The notes under the pieces: model-generated
The model's database searches: none
What the model saw: the letters and a program-made list of their open reading frames with translations, nothing else
Told to the model about the DNA's origin: nothing
Translations under genes and position numbers: made by a program
Shown: positions 63,741 to 64,000 of the stretch, piece by piece
How positions within the stretch are numbered: position 1 is the first letter of the stretch
How the letters are laid out: the number at the start of each line of letters is the position of its first letter
Assembly (NCBI RefSeq): GCF_002871945.2
Contig: NZ_CP126963.1
Span: 620,001 to 684,000 of the forward strand
Direction of reading: 5' to 3'
Source of the DNA: Gleimia hominis
GTDB lineage: Bacteria; Actinomycetota; Actinomycetes; Actinomycetales; Actinomycetaceae
Length of the DNA: 64,000 nt

Positions 63741-64000
63741 ATGCGAATAATTCAAATCTCAGAATTTCATCTTCGCTCAGACGGAAAGCTATCGTTTCAA
63801 AAATGTGATACCCGCGCGTTCGTCGCGAAAACCATCGATTGGTTGAGGGATCTAAAACCGTACGATTTACCAAATTACTTTGTGGTAAGCGGTGACTTGG
63901 CTGAAGGTGGTACCCGCGAGGGGCTAGAGATGGTGCGTGAGGAGCTCGCTCGCCTCCCGCGCCCCGCCTACGTGGTTCCAGGTAACCACGATGACCGCAA
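63741..64000 (+). CDS. Metallophosphoesterase, truncated by window end
   Basis: From ATG 63741 the frame stays open to the window edge (86 codons seen). It begins MRIIQISEFHLRSDGKLSF and has VVSGDLAEGG and VVPGNHDD, the metal-binding motifs of calcineurin-like phosphoesterases of the CpdA (cyclic nucleotide) type. The first motif has Glu where the family usually has Asp (SDxH to SEFH). No ribosome site is visible, so the mRNA could be leaderless. The gene is divergent from the YkvI-like gene. The C-terminal part and function are outside view. Confidence 0.8.
   Translation, partial: MRIIQISEFHLRSDGKLSFQKCDTRAFVAKTIDWLRDLKPYDLPNYFVVSGDLAEGGTREGLEMVREELARLPRPAYVVPGNHDDR

Overview
The window looks like chromosomal DNA of a moderately GC-rich actinobacterium. 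The evidence is a Pup ligase system, RbpA, WhiA, a PdtaR-type ANTAR regulator, GarA, OpcA, DUF881/small-basic-protein genes and frequent GTG/TTG starts. Gene order and the Actinomyces-like surface protein suggest the family Actinomycetaceae, but genus is not decided here. I see no rRNA, CRISPR array, insertion sequence or prophage. Nearly all of the window is coding; the main unusual material is in a few intergenic repeats and in some gene architectures.

Layout. (1) 1-6131: a pupylation block: ARC/Mpa ATPase, Dop, Pup, PafA and a membrane-anchored FKBP. It has no 20S proteasome genes, Pup already ends in Glu, and ARC lacks the proteasome-docking tail. (2) 6294-18593: trpC, lgt, pyk, a small unknown gene, a tRNA with a Leu CAA anticodon, pdtaR, polA, rpsA, coaE and uvrB. 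From memory this follows the Mycobacterium tuberculosis Rv1611-Rv1633 order, but trpB/trpA are missing between trpC and lgt, where degenerate 25-bp tandem repeats lie instead. (3) 18750-30893: TerC protein, CtpE-like P-type ATPase, SBF-like transporter, alpha/beta hydrolase, YCII protein, uvrA, acyl-CoA synthetase, ogt and a HAD phosphatase. (4) 30936-45407: glnA, uvrC-rapZ-yvcK-whiA, gap-pgk-tpiA-secG, an RbpA-like paralogue, and on the minus strand rbpA-zwf-opcA-pgl.

(5) 45630-53134 is the most accessory-looking region. A TetR regulator diverges from an MmpL/RND permease that carries a degenerate ABC-ATPase-like tail, followed by a translationally coupled YhgE/Pip protein. Tandem operator-like repeats lie between regulator and permease. 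Next comes a secreted, LAXTG-anchored repeat protein whose promoter has an eight-C tract between the -35 and -10 boxes, a candidate phase-variation switch. (6) 53259-59880, minus strand: a conserved envelope/division/metabolism block (pepN, DUF881, small basic protein, DUF881, garA, ftsR-like, second MerR). (7) 60028-64000: an NCS2 nucleobase permease fused to an OHCU-decarboxylase domain whose catalytic His is Tyr, a YkvI-like membrane protein with a charged tail, and a truncated metallophosphoesterase.

Together these genes cover protein tagging, nucleotide excision repair (uvrA, uvrB, uvrC, polA, with ogt), lower glycolysis and the oxidative pentose phosphate branch, glutamine synthesis and cell-envelope functions. 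Product calls rest on recognised motifs and family resemblance; no database search was run. M. tuberculosis locus comparisons are from memory.
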